The notes beneath the pieces are model-generated. The model ran no database searches. It was not told the origin of the DNA and worked only from the letters and a program-made list of their open reading frames with translations. A stretch of DNA of 64,000 nt from Eupeodes corollae. Lineage: Eukaryota; Arthropoda; Insecta; Diptera; Syrphidae. The DNA lies in the NCBI RefSeq assembly GCF_945859685.1, contig NC_079148.1:139125133-139189132 (forward strand). The letters run 5' to 3'. This document shows, one piece after another, positions 22,850-34,924 of the stretch (position 1 is its first letter; the number at the start of each line of letters is the position of its first letter). The position numbers and the translations under genes are program-made.

Positions 22850-24558
22850 AAGTGATTAAAAAATACTACGAAAGTGTTTTTAATTGGCTGAATACAAACG
22901 AAATTCAACGCATAACAGATCACTCTCACTCAACTTAAAATATAAGGAAAAATATCGGAAATAATCATTTGAACTTCTGAAAGCACTGCGGTCATCAAAT
23001 GATCCTCTTCTGGTATCTGGAAGTGAACGCAAGTAATAAAATATTTTGTATGAAAAAAAAAATGCTTAATAATGGAAAAGCAACTGAACTAGCCCTAACA
23101 AAAAACCCAAACTTCTGGAAAATTGCGAAAGAAATTAACGGAACCAAATATAAAATAGGTGCGGGTATTTCTACAGAAACCGTTGCCACTCACTTTAAGC
23201 ATTTTCTCTCCAACGATTCCAGATTTACAACTTTCATTGCGGATCCTTAAATCACTGACCAAATATTAGATGAATACATTGAAAACGAAGAAATGGAAGC
23301 TGTGTTTAACAAAGCAAAAACATCAAGGCATCTGGTGGAGATGGAATTCCTTACGAATTTTTCAAACATACAACCCCTTTGCTTCTCAACCATTAAAAAG
23401 TTATTTTCAATAAAATATTTACGAATGCCGACATACCTCCATCGTTCAAGAAATTCTTCATTTTCCTTATACACAAAAAAGGCTTGCTAGACTGTCCTAA
23501 AAATTACAGAGGAATTTCATTCATGAATCTTATTGCAAAAGTATTTTGCGGTATACAAGTTGTAAGGCTCGAAAAATGGATTGTACAGAAAAATATTTTA
23601 ACTGATCTACAGGCCGGTTTCAGAAAAAAACTTTCCAACGACCGATCATATTTTTACACTATCATCACAGTCAAAGCGTTTCAAGCACGTAACAAAAAGG
23701 TCTTCGCATTTGTCGTTGACCTTAAAGCTGCTTTTTAGTCTTAAAACGGTCAAAAGGCTTGATATCCCTGAGCAGACAATGTATAAGCTCTACAATTGGA
23801 GTAATAACAGGACACTTTCTCATAGCAAAACATGCTCTGAGGCTGGGGGTCTACACAAATAACTTCTGTAGAAGCTGCATGGACGATTATTAAGAGGAAA
23901 CAGTCCAACACCTTCTATGTACATGTCCAGCACTCTCCATTAGAATTAATAACTTTCTCGGTAATCCCTTCTTCGATAATACCAGTGAACTGGCAACGAA
24001 TGACACAAAAAGTCTCTCTAACTTTATTAAAAGTACGAAATGGTTTGTTTAAGTTCATTACTCTCCCATGAGTAACCTCATTATTGGTATCACAATGGAC
24101 TCTTGAGGTCTACGTGCGTCAATGACCACTCCAACCTTTCCTAACCTAAAGCTGCTTTTGACCTAATCAAAAGGGTTGCTCTTATTTATAAGCTAACACA
24201 AATTGGTATATCTTCAAAGTTCTTGAAAGTATTTAGAGAGATGTACATGGGTACGATGGCTGCTGTTTGGGATGGAGTGAGCTTTTCAGAATGGTTTAGC
24301 ACCAGCACAGGAGTCAAACAAGGATGCCCACTTAGCGCTCTTTTGTTTTCGTTATTTATAGATGTTGTTGCCCCTGAACTTCCTGGGGGATTAAGAATAG
24401 CTAGTTGCACCGTGAGGTTGTTACTATACGAGGCTGACCTCGTTATACTTTCAGAATCACCCGAAGGTTTACAATTGATGATCAATCGGTTATCTGCATA
24501 TTGTAACAGATGGAGACTTGCTATCAACTAAACAAAATCCGAAGTTATGGTATTTGCC
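22850..24558 (+). pseudogene. LINE reverse transcriptase (family 1) with nested insertion
   Basis: Decayed + strand element. It reads NPNFWKIAKEINGTKYKIGA (pre-RT), FFIFLIHKKG-like and DCPKNYRGISFMNLIAKVF, ILTDLQAGFRKKLSNDRS, VFAFVVDLKAAF. Here a 411-bp foreign LINE tail is inserted (23736-24146), after which the domain resumes as DLIKRVALIYKLTQIGIS, AAVWDGVSFSEWF, GVKQGCPLSALLFSLFID and LLLYEADLVILSESPE. The catalytic YADD has become YEADL. Stops and frameshifts occur before 23480. It ends near 24558 where pogo-like sequence begins. Confidence 0.85.
23723..24159 (+). mobile_element. 5'-truncated 3' end of RNase H LINE, with 13-bp TSD
   Basis: TAAAGCTGCTTTT is present at 23723-23735 and 24147-24159, exactly flanking 411 bp of foreign DNA. 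The insert reads SSAIGVITGHFLIAKHA-like, then NNFCRSCMDDY and EETVQHLLCTCPALSIRINN with CxxC...H...C spacing (a C-terminal zinc knuckle), FLGNPFFDNTSELATND, and ends CAATGGACTCTTGAGGTCTA...CCTAACC. The same tail is on the minus strand at 54473-54863. Removing it restores the host LINE frame (DLKAAF-DLIKR). Confidence 0.9.
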
Positions 24559-24574
24559 GTAGGGTAAAGTTGTC

Positions 24575-26330
24575 AACAGTGAATCAATTTTTACATCTTG
24601 GGCTGTTAAGCTCGCATTTATAATAGTAGCCATGACATTTTTTTTCACAGCATTTTCATACCACTTGGTATCCATTTTCTTCAAGCGCTAAGATCTTAGC
24701 GAAATAGTGTACGAAATTTCGCTTTCCTTGAAATTCAACTAAAATAAAATCACCTGGAATAGCATCTCGGATGGGATCCTCTGGCTCAAACTGTTCATTG
24801 TTCTCAATATCATTGCATATCATCAGTTTTATAGGAATCCTCATCTGTTATGATATCGTCTCTTTCAAGAACCATGCTTGAATCAGATTCTGAGGTTTGT
24901 ATTTATTGAAGTATTTTTCTTACAGTCTTTTGTTTTTTTTTTTTTTGGTTGAACCTTTCTGATTTAGTTTTGCAAAATTTCTTCTTTCTCTGGAGTATCA
25001 GTGGCTATGAGACTCCTTCCTTTCTTTTTATTTTGCCTGTTATTTTTCCTTGGCTTATCTTTTATGTGAGGCTTGAATTGCGAAAGACTTACAATTTCCA
25101 ATCTCTTCTGACTGATTATTTTTCTCGGTCTGATTAAATTCTTCATTTTCAGTGAGTTCAGGGAGATCAGTGACTGAGCTGGGCAAAAAGTCAACTTCTA
25201 CGAAAACATTTCTATCGAATGGATATATAACAGTTTTCTTGAAAGCATTTGTGATTGATGTCAGCGTCATAGATTTTTTATATGCCTCACCAACTAAAGT
25301 ACCCACATCATATATGGTAACGGGCTGATCTGGATGCCTCATCATTCAGGAATCCTTGCACGCGTTATAGATGCTTTGAAATGGTTTGAACAGACCCACA
25401 TCGAGTGGCTGAGTTTTGTAGGATGAATGAGGTGGTAGGGTTAGCATGGTTATTGGTTACGCCGTTAGTTTTCTCTTATTCCAAGGATTCAATTGAAAGT
25501 TGAGACTCATGGTTGTCAAGCAGGATTTTCTTCAGATGGACAACTGTGTTGTATAAAATTTCTCATCACTTCTGGAAAGAATTCCGAGTTCATCCATCCA
25601 CTTGGAGTAGCCAAACCTAAAGTACCGAGAGGTGTGCCTATGTAGTAGCAAATTAAAACAAACAACTATGACAACAAATGGAATTAGTTATGGGAACGCA
25701 AATTTACTTTACCGTGTAGGATATGATTTTTGAAATTCTATTTGGGAAAAACAATTACTGGTGGAAGCGCTATTCCACTTGAGCAAATTATTGCACATGT
25801 TGTTGAAAAAGTGCCTCTTTCCCCACTGGTAACCTTAGAAATGCACCGTATTCCTTTCGGGGCTAGAGTTTGTAAAGGTTTTTGAACAGTTGTGGTGACA
25901 GTTTCATACAAATTAAAAATCCCGTTGCCCGCATTAAACTGCAGCTCTCAGGGATTCTCAAAGAGATATCTCGATGTCGGGCTCGAAAACCTTTCAACCA
26001 GTCGATGCCTACCATTTGGTTCTCGTCCAGCTCTTGGGCACTTTGAATTTATTTATTAAAGCTGTTTCATAAGCCAGCTTTTGGCAATCAATGTTGGAAA
26101 GGCCATAAAAAAACATAGGCGGATACCGTCAGATAGGCTATTAGTGTCTGCTCTTGAGCGTCGGTAAAAACTTTGTTGATTTCATAGTTAGGAACAAGTC
26201 TGATGTTCGCTTGTTCTGGATTGTTTGCTGATGGTTTGCTAAATGGCAATTTGTTGGCAATGAGTGTGGAGTGAGATTGGATTACGATTTCAGCAATGTG
26301 AACCACGTGAAAGAAAAATGAGGCCATAAT
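24575..26330 (-). pseudogene. pogo/jerky-type DDE transposase relic
   Basis: Read on the minus strand from 26330: a CENP-B-type HTH remnant (VPNYEINKVFTDAQEQTLIA), QMVGIDWLKGFRARHRDISL, TPLGTLGLATPSGWMNSEFF, LLDNHESQLS (second catalytic Asp region) and QPLDVGLFKPFQSIYNACKD (third). A TGA at 25346-25348 sits where Trp is usual, then MMRHPDQPVTIYDVGTLVGE and TNAFKKTVIYPFDRNVF, a typical end of these transposases. The final segment reads DFILVEFQGKRNFVHYFAKI near 24750. Multiple frameshifts and stops make it dead. Its ends and inverted repeats could not be located. It interrupts a family 1 LINE. Confidence 0.82.
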
Positions 26331-26379
26331 GAGGCACTTACTAATAGAAGAAGCTCAAGACTCATTCAGCAGTAGTAGC

Positions 26380-26830
26380 TACAGTCAACTCAGCTATAAT
26401 CTTGGTTCCAGAAATTTTTTCCAGAAATTTTTTCAAGGATTCACATAGTTATGAAGAGATATCCCTAATCTTTAAAGCAAGATGTGAAGTTCTTAAGTTA
26501 ATAGATGTCCTTATAATAATTGTTTTAACCAATTCTGTACGCTGTGCAAATTAAAATCAAAAGAAGATTGTCTACATTTAATTGGTATCTTTCAAATATT
26601 TAAAACTCTAAGACGCTACTTTTTCGGGAAAAATACTCTTACCCTACAAGAGACTATAAACATCCTTAACGAGCATAATTGGACAACATTAAGTACAGTT
26701 TTGAAATATATTTACAAGTATAGATTGGTATTAATAACAGAATTCAAACCATACATACATTTAAATATTCTAAATTTTTCTGTCAACATGGCTGACGGCA
26801 TAGCCATAGCATCTAAATAAAAAACATTGT
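26380..26830 (+). pseudogene. LINE C-terminal zinc-knuckle relic (family 1)
   Basis: Reads NQFCTLCKLKSKEDCLHLIG, IFKTLRRYFFGKNTLTLQET and KYRLVLITEFKPYIH, ending in a stop at about 26820 and followed by an A-rich tail. The CxxC...H pattern and position match the C-terminal nucleic-acid-binding motif of the LINE at 29900-33250 (CNLCSLNGICNPFH near 32865). Probably the 3' part of the element that starts at 22850, separated by the pogo relic. Confidence 0.65.
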
Positions 26831-27549
26831 ATACAATTTTGTAATTTAATGTAAATAAATGAATTACGTACTTTTAAATTTACATGTGTCGGTATTTGAG
26901 ACTTTTAAACAGTTGGCCATCTAGATCTTGTGAATTAACACCTTTGCCTTTTTTCAAACATTTTCGGCTAAAAATATTCAGTCTATTCCAATTTTTCAAT
27001 TTCTATTCAAGGTTTTTAAGGAATGAATTTATCATCGAAAATTGTATTAAAAGGATATGGGGCCCATTTGACTGATATTGATTTAATTGTTGATAGCTAA
27101 CGTTTCCTTGTTCCAAGAAATATGTATCCATTGATTTCTATTGTAAAATACTAGTTTTTTGTTAAATCAAAATGAAACCATGAAACCTTTTATTAAAAAA
27201 CCACATTTAAAAGTTTCTTATAATATGTTATTCCATGTCTCCTAAAGTTTCTTGTTTTTCTCAAGCTGATACGAAAAATCTCTGTGAGCACATTTTTTGT
27301 ACCCACCACATCAGGTATTTCATAATATTTGAATTCATGTTAAACCCTCAAAACCGATTAATATCGAAAAATGATTGATTACTCGTCTAGTCTGCTTACT
27401 ACACCTACGCCACTATCATTCAAAATGCATTCATATAAGTAAAAGTACGATGTTTTTTTTAACCTTTTATAACCCAACTTCTCTTACAAAACCTACTCTA
27501 CACATGGAACTTCCAATAATAATACTTTTATTTTTTATTATATTTTCAG
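26831..27549. other. Upstream DNA of first dpr exon
   Basis: AT-rich DNA. The last 45 bases are pyrimidine-rich and end TTTTCAG at 27549, a plausible splice acceptor. An in-frame ATG at 27504 could alternatively start translation (see findings). Confidence 0.5.
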
Positions 27550-27752
27550 GTATGACCATGTGTTACCAAAGACCATCGGTGAATCACAATAATTTGGATC
27601 AAAAACCTACACATTCCCCACCGTTGCATTCACCCCATGGCCATAGATGGAATGAGCCATACTTTGATGTAACCATGCCAAGGAATATTACGTCACTTGT
27701 GGGAAAGTCTGCATATTTGGGATGTCGTGTGAAACATTTAGGAAATAAAACG
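27550..27752 (+). CDS. dpr-family Ig protein, exon with start of Ig1
   Basis: Encodes the N-terminal flank and first strands of the first Ig domain of a Dpr cell-surface protein. The translation ends WNEPYFDVTMPRNITSLVGK, SAYLGCRVKHLGNKT; the Cys in LGCRV is the first Ig cysteine, and PRNIT and GNKT are N-glycosylation sequons. The acceptor is TTTTCAG at 27543-27549 and the donor is GTATGA at 27753, leaving phase 0. Dpr proteins are neuronal Ig-superfamily surface receptors that bind DIP proteins through Ig1 and guide synaptic partner choice. The next exon at 44705 completes the domain across a 17-kb intron full of mobile elements. The paralogue cannot be named with certainty. The residues before WNEPYF (MCYQRPSVNHNN...) are low in conservation, as expected for the mature N-terminus. 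Confidence 0.88.
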
Positions 27753-28809
27753 GTATGATTGATCACCAATTCATCGATTCGTTTTTCAACATGAACATTA
27801 CATTTTTTTGTTGTTGTTGCTTTCCTAAAAAAATGAATTAAAGCCTTTAAAAAAAGGGTTAAGGGTTGTTACATGCTTTTAGAAGGAAAAAACCATTATT
27901 CAATGAAAAAAAAGGTTGAAAATAAATCAGGTGTAGACCAATTATAAATCGAATCTAAATCGCCCTCTTCTATAATCTAAATGTCCAATTAAACTATTAT
28001 TTCTAACCTGCCACATGTATGTAATTTCCATACCATCCTTAAAATTAAATGCAAATTAAAATGTGATACTTTAGCTATGCTTCCACAGAAAGATACCAAA
28101 TCCCTAGACACGTTTCATAATGACATACTAAATTATTTAATGTCAAAAAGACTCATACTCGTATCTGTCATATGCATACACACATACAGAAAAAAAAAGG
28201 ACTTCGAAACGTGGGCCTTATTTGATATATAATTATTGTCATTTTGCTCTTATTAAAATGTTACTCAAGGTCAATCGTTCGCTTATCCTTTGAAAATTAA
28301 TTCGATTGAAATTCCCAAAACGATTGACTTCACTTGCGTGTTGTGCATGTAATAGATAGATAGATAGAATATCTCAAAAAAATATCTAACAAAAATTATT
28401 CCGTGGGAATTGACAGAGCTGTTAGTTTATTGATGTTTTGATTTTAATTGGTTTTTCCATATAGAAAAGGGTTTTCTATGATCGAGTTATTTTAGATAAA
28501 AAAAGCGTTTGCGATTTTAATTTAAGATACAAAAAAATATGTCCTTTCATTTAAGCTAGAAATTAGAAATGAACTCGATTTTTATTTTATTTTATGTTAA
28601 GTTGCAAAATGTTTAAATTTTTGATTGGATTTCTAAGAATAATTTTGTTTCTTTGAATATAAAATAAAGGATTCAAAAATCAGGTCAATGGAGGGTTAGA
28701 ATTTTAAATTCAAATAAAAGTTCATACCACAAAATTGAATGAATAAAAATCTATGTTTTTATAAACGAGTAATATAAATATTATAATTATAAACCTCCTG
28801 GACTTGGTA
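27753..28809 (+). other. dpr intron, unassigned part
   Basis: Start of a 16.95-kb intron (27753-44704). No mobile element recognised here; contains a short (TAGA)n run near 28353-28366. Confidence 0.55.
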
Positions 28810-31800
28810 TGGATGTGGATGTATATAGGTACCAAAACATATTTTGAATTAATTAGTTATTAGAAAAGTACATTTTAACAAACCCTTAACATGAAAAAAC
28901 AAAAAGACACATTACAAGTACATATTTTGAAACTAATTAATATTTAAAATTCAACTCATAACCAATAAATTATTAGAAAATTACAAAACAAAACAATGCT
29001 CATCAAAATATTTTAATTTAAATGAGGTTACATATTCTAATTTGCTTATGTTACAAATTTACAAAATTTTTGTATAAAACACTAATTCAACCGAAAAATG
29101 AAAATCTATAAACAATTTAATTAAAAAATATTATGTTCGATAAATTTCATAATCTAATATCCTTTTCAAATGGTCCATTAAAATGTTTAAAAAGAAAACA
29201 AAACATTTCAATAATAATAATATTCACATAAAAAACTTTATTATAACATCTGTAGGCCTTTGTTTATTATTCACAATATAAGGGTGGTCCTTCTTTTTAA
29301 ATGTTTTTTTTAATTTAAACTTCAAAACAACAAGGGCTACAAAATTTGAAGCACTTGCTTTAAGTTTGTGAATTGATGATTGTCATCTTTTCGCTTTATT
29401 AGGGAACGTTATGACAATTAACTGCCAAGTATTTGTTCACAATTGTCAGAAATTTTCCGACACTTTTGTTCTAACAATTCGTTTATGAAATGAAAAACAC
29501 AATACAAACAATATTTATAATTTACAAATTTTTCAGTATTGAATTGACAATTGCGACAGAAAACTCAGTTATTGTCAAAATTTGACAGTTAAAAGACTTT
29601 AAATGATAAACAATATATTTTGAACACAAATTGATAAGGTTTTTTAGTTGGGAGGGACTACGTTTCGCAAACTGTGACATTTTAAAATTGAAAGAATGCC
29701 AGGGTTCTGTTACTTCTAACATCGAAAAAATTGATCAACAAACAAGAGGTATGGGAATGAAAAAATATCCACGACAAATGTATCAGTATTTGACAATAAC
29801 AAAATTTGTCATTAAATTTTTTAACAAATTTGTCACCTGACAATATTTCATAAAATACACATTTTTAGAAAAATGTGACGAATTTGTAGAGCTTGCACCT
29901 GTTAATTTCACAAGAAAGGCAACATTGATGATCCATCCAGTTACCGTGGGATATCCTTTCCAAACGGCACTTACAAGATATTCGCAATATTATTAAATAA
30001 CCGATTAAACCGTTGGATTCATGATAATAAGTTGCTTCGAGAATTTCTGGCAGGTTTTAGATGTGGCTGCATGACTATCGACAATATTTTTGTACTGCAA
30101 AGCATAGCGGCAACCTCTATTGAACAAGAAAAGAAGCTCTACGTATTTGCTGTCGATTTCAAGGCAGCTTTTGATAACGAAGAACTATTCTTCAAGCTTT
30201 ACAATAATGGGATGTCAGACAAATTTGGGCAGGTACTAGAAAGCATCTATGACGAAAATAAGGCAGCGGTATGGAATGAGGTCGAAAAGTCGGAGTGTTT
30301 CGAATCGAAGATGGGAGTCAAACAAGGTTGCAATCTAAGCCCAAATCTTTTTCCCTTGTTCATCGAGGAGATGATTGATTTTCTTCCTTGTGGATGTGGA
30401 TGTATATAGGTACCAAAACATATTTTGAATTAATTAGTTATTAGAAAAGTACATTTTAACAAACCCTTAACATGAAAAAACAAAAAGACACATTACAAGT
30501 ACATATTTTGAAACTAATTAATATTTAAAATTCAACTCATAACCAATAAATTATTAGAAAATTACAAAACAAAACAATGCTCATCAAAATATTTTAATTT
30601 AAATGAGGTTACATATTCTAATTTGCTTATGTTACAAATTTACAAAATTTTTGTATAAAACACTAATTCAACCGAAAAATGAAAATCTATAAACAATTTA
30701 ATTAAAAAATATTATGTTCGATAAATTTCATAATCTAATATCCTTTTCAAATGGTCCATTAAAATGTTTAAAAAGAAAACAAAACATTTCAATAATAATA
30801 ATATTCACATAAAAAACTTTATTATAACATCTGTAGGCCTTTGTTTATTATTCACAATATAAGGGTGGTCCTTCTTTTTAAATGTTTTTTTTAATTTAAA
30901 CTTCAAAACAACAAGGGCTACAAAATTTGAAGCACTTGCTTTAAGTTTGTGAATTGATGATTGTCATCTTTTCGCTTTATTAGGGAACGTTATGACAATT
31001 AACTGCCAAGTATTTGTTCACAATTGTCAGAAATTTTCCGACACTTTTGTTCTAACAATTCGTTTATGAAATGAAAAACACAATACAAACAATATTTATA
31101 ATTTACAAATTTTTCAGTATTGAATTGACAATTGCGACAGAAAACTCAGTTATTGTCAAAATTTGACAGTTAAAAGACTTTAAATGATAAACAATATATT
31201 TTGAACACAAATTGATAAGGTTTTTTAGTTGGGAGGGACTACGTTTCGCAAACTGTGACATTTTAAAATTGAAAGAATGCCAGGGTTCTGTTACTTCTAA
31301 CATCGAAAAAATTGATCAACAAACAAGAGGTATGGGAATGAAAAAATATCCACGACAAATGTATCAGTATTTGACAATAACAAAATTTGTCATTAAATTT
31401 TTTAACAAATTTGTCACCTGACAATATTTCATAAAATACACATTTTTAGAAAAATGTGACGAATTTGTAGAGCTTGCACCTGTTAATTTCACAAGAAAGG
31501 CAACATTGATGATCCATCCAGTTACCGTGGGATATCCTTTCCAAACGGCACTTACAAGATATTCGCAATATTATTAAATAACCGATTAAACCGTTGGATT
31601 CATGATAATAAGTTGCTTCGAGAATTTCTGGCAGGTTTTAGATGTGGCTGCATGACTATCGACAATATTTTTGTACTGCAAAGCATAGCGGCAACCTCTA
31701 TTGAACAAGAAAAGAAGCTCTACGTATTTGCTGTCGATTTCAAGGCAGCTTTTGATAACGAAGAACTATTCTTCAAGCTTTACAATAATGGGATGTCAGA

Positions 31801-31974
31801 CAAATTTGGGCAGGTACTAGAAAGCATCTATGACGAAAATAAGGCAGCGGTATGGAATGAGGTCGAAAAGTCGGAGTGTTTCGAATCGAAGATGGGAGTC
31901 AAACAAGGTTGCAATCTAAGCCCAAATCTTTTTCCCTTGTTCATCGAGGAGATGATTGATTTTCTTCCTTGTGG
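28810..31974. repeat. 1,581-bp tandem duplication
   Basis: 28810-30390 is repeated immediately at 30391-31971 with no difference that I could see. All three breakpoints share TGG (28810-28812, 30391-30393, 31972-31974), so the event looks like microhomology-mediated duplication. The unit holds about 1.1 kb of AT-rich DNA and the first ~490 bp of a LINE reverse transcriptase region. Near-identity means a very recent event, or an assembly artefact. Confidence 0.92.
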
Positions 31975-33250
31975 AATTGAAATATCGAGGACACTCATTA
32001 AAGCCTTGCTTTTTGCAGATGACGTCATATTGTTTGCTTACACGCCCGAAACCCTACAGTTGATGATTAACCGACTAAATGTGTATTGCCGGTTAGATCG
32101 TCGAGATTGTTTAAACCTGCAAATATCAATTATTTAACATAACCAGCAATCTTGATATGGAAACACACCTTAAAGAAAAGCTGATTAGATCTAAAAGCAC
32201 AATATCGGCAACTTGGAAGAAACGCTTCCCAAACCAGGCAATATCAGATAGTGTTGAATAAAAGGTCTTTGTTGCAGTGGCGGAATCTATTATGATGTAT
32301 GCAGCAGAGGTATGGGGACGGGAGACGTTTAAAACGGTCGAAAAATTTCAGAGTTTCTTCAATAAAAGATGATTTCATAAACCGAAAAACGCGCAAACAA
32401 TATGATCTCAATTGAGACAGGATTATCACCACTCTCTATCAAAACTATTAAATGTCATGTTGATTATATCAAAAAAAAATTTAATAAGCCAGATGAAAGA
32501 CTCCCAAAAATTTTGGCATTAAAAACAATTGAGGAGAAAAATCTGTGGTATAAGAAGCTAGAAGACCATGCTGCCTAATGTAGAACGGACTTTCCAATAG
32601 TTGATGAAAATGGTAATTACTGCGATGACGATCTCTGGAATCGTATTGCAAATGTAGATGAAAAACTGAGAGCCGACGCTATTAATGAATCTACATCCCC
32701 GGTGCATAGAGCTACGTAAAACCATCTGAATCACAATTTATGCAAAACGTCACTACTATCGAAACAAGAACAAACAAGAGCTCATATCGGAAATTTTCAA
32801 AATTCGAGGAGAAATGATAAGCCTTAATTATACAACACATCGGGAGAATCTGCCTATCTACTGCAACCTTTGTAGCTTAAATGGAATATGTAATCCATTT
32901 CATAAGAAAGTGTCCAATTTTATGTGAAATACGCAGAAATATGCTCGGCAGCAATGTAAAGTCCACAGAAAAATAGTTGCCCTCCTCAACTGTGAAGGAA
33001 ACGTAAATCAATTATTTTATTATTTTCGGTCTACAATGCAAACAGTTATTTATTTATCTTATATTCTAAATACTAATTCAAACAATAAACTTTCAATTAG
33101 AGAAACATTGTTAATTTTCAAACAGAAGTCAATCGGCAGACGGAGCCAAGCCTTAACGATTTTACCAAATTATTTTTGTAAACAATGTTCATATGTATAT
33201 AAACGGATGTTAATAAATCGAATAATCTATCACCTGTTAATTGTTATGAA
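29900..33250 (+). pseudogene. LINE reverse transcriptase (family 1), split by tandem duplication
   Basis: Reads SSYRGISFPNGTYKIFAILL (29930), LLREFLAGFRCGCMTIDNIF, LYVFAVDFKAAFDNEELFFK, AAVWNEVEKSECFESKMGVK and QGCNLSPNLFPLFIEEMIDF, then breaks at 30394 and restarts in the second unit. Only the second copy continues (open frame 31613-32137) into LIKALLFADDVILFAYTPET with an intact FADD box near 32010-32022. After 32137 the frame decays; recognisable blocks are AESIMMYAAEVWGRETFKTV (32280), SIETGLSPLSIKT-like and a zinc knuckle CNLCSLNGICNPFH (32865). No endonuclease domain. It lies inside the dpr intron on the gene strand. Confidence 0.85.
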
Positions 33251-33323
33251 ATAAGGCCCAAGGCTAAGGTTGCAGCATCATAATTCTTTTTCAAAAAATT
33301 TTCCATGAAAAATTCGTGCATTT

Positions 33324-33606
33324 TTAATACCCGTGGCATATTTGTTACTGTGAATGGCTGTCACGCCAGGGATCTTGGGTTCAATGTCTGCCTGTGCCAC
33401 CTAAATAAAACAAAGTTTTAACGGATTCTGTTTCTTCCGAGGAATTGACAAATCCTCCAAGAATAATATTGTCATGAAAAGTGCTTTCTCAAGTTAAAAC
33501 TGTAGGTCCCCTCCATTCCCGACAACAGTACTCACGCACAGGAATGGTTGCGTCACTTGGCCCTAGTTTTCAATGAACTGTTGCAACACATCATTTATTT
33601 ATTAAT
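33324..33606 (+). repeat. tRNA-derived SINE with 13-bp target duplication
   Basis: A 283-bp full-length copy flanked by AATTCGTGCATTT at 33311-33323 and 33607-33619 (13 of 13). Head: CCCGTGGCATATTTGTTACT and TTGGGTTCAATGTC (B box-like); body: GAGGAATTGACAAATCCTCC, ATATTGTCATGAAAAGTGCT, GTAGGTCCCCTCCATTCC and a TTTATTTATT tail. The anticodon region is uninterrupted here. The flanking duplication proves that the SINE moves as a unit of this length. Confidence 0.92.
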
Positions 33607-33779
33607 AATTCGTGCATTTGCGAAAATTTCACGAATTCAAAGTTAAGAGTCTTGACTATATTGCCCCCCTTATCTTTCATGTGGATCTAAAAAAAAAAAA
33701 CAAAGTGGATCAAATCATAAATTTACTGTTCTTTATCAGCGAGATATAGCATGTTCAAGAAAATTTACTGGAGAAGTTG

Positions 33780-34810
33780 ATTACTTACTTAAGGTGGTGA
33801 TACAGTCCCCTGTGAGCTAAGGCCTTATCAAACAAACTTCTTCATCTACTCGTAGCTCGGTCCATAGCTAGATCACTCCAGTTTCGTGCTCCGAATTGGG
33901 TGGTCCACTTGTGCGCGATCTCCTGATTCGCGGTCTTCGTCTACAGCGCTGTCCTGTGTGTGGATTCGAAGACTTTTCGGCCGAAGCATTGGTTTCCATG
34001 CGCTCTACGAGACCCAGCCATCTTAGTCGTTTGACTTTTTACCCTTCTGGCTAAGTCTACATCGCTGTACAGCCCGTACAGCTCGTCGATTCATCTTCTC
34101 CTCCACTCCCCTTCGATGTAAACGGGACCGTAGATCACATGGTGATCACCAAGGTGCTTTCATCCGCTTTTGTCATAGTCCATGCTTCTGCACTGTATAG
34201 CAGGACGGGGATGATAAAGGTCTTATATAGCAACACTTTGGTCCCTCGAGATAGAATTTTACCACTCAATTGTTTTCTTAGTCCAAAGAAACAGCGGTTA
34301 TCAAGAGTTATTCTTCGTTTGATCTCAGCGATGGTTTTTTTTTCTGTGTTCATAGCGGAGCCAAGGTAGACAAAATCCTTTACTACAAGTTACTTCTATC
34401 GATGGTGACGTTCTGACCAAGACATCGATACTGTAGGTTCTTTCTTGACGACAGCTCATCATCTTGTCTAAAACCTCGAAAATTTTTGTTAAGTTGTTTC
34501 CAACCCTTATAGAGCAGCGTGAATTCTCCATGGTAATCCTGCACAAACTGACTAGTTTGGCAGGGATGCCAAAACTAGACATGGTTCAATACAACTTGTT
34601 TTATGTGGCCTTGAAATCGATGAAAAGATGGTGGGTGTCGATTTTTTGTTCTTGAGTTTTTTCCAGAATCTGCCGTAATGTGAATAATTGATCGACTGTG
34701 AACTTCATTGGTCTAAAACCAAACTGATAGGGGCCTATCAGGCTGTTGACGATGGGCATTAGACGTTCACATATTACGGCAGAGAAGAGAGAAGAGTTGA
34801 TGACAGTCAT
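33780..34810 (-). pseudogene. RTE-type LINE relic
   Basis: On the minus strand: AVICERLMPIVNSLIGPYQF, GFRPMKFTVDQLFTLRQIL, EKTQEQKIDTHHLFIDFKAT, FGIPAKLVSLCRITMENS, then after a deletion of the catalytic region EIKRRITLDNRCFFGLRKQL and LYKTFIIPVLLYSAEAWT. The 3' end is CTTAAGTAAGTAA-like (TTACTTACTTAAGG on the + strand at 33782), the short tandem tail of RTE elements. Near-identical motifs occur in the longer copy at 46512-49040. Confidence 0.85.
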
Positions 34811-34924
34811 TGCAAAATGCTCTTTAATTTTTCAGTAAATTTTAAAAATTTCAATGCCCCTTTGAAGCATGTTTCCGTTTATTCCTAATAATTTCGTAAT
34901 TTTTATTTGATAAATGATAGAAAT

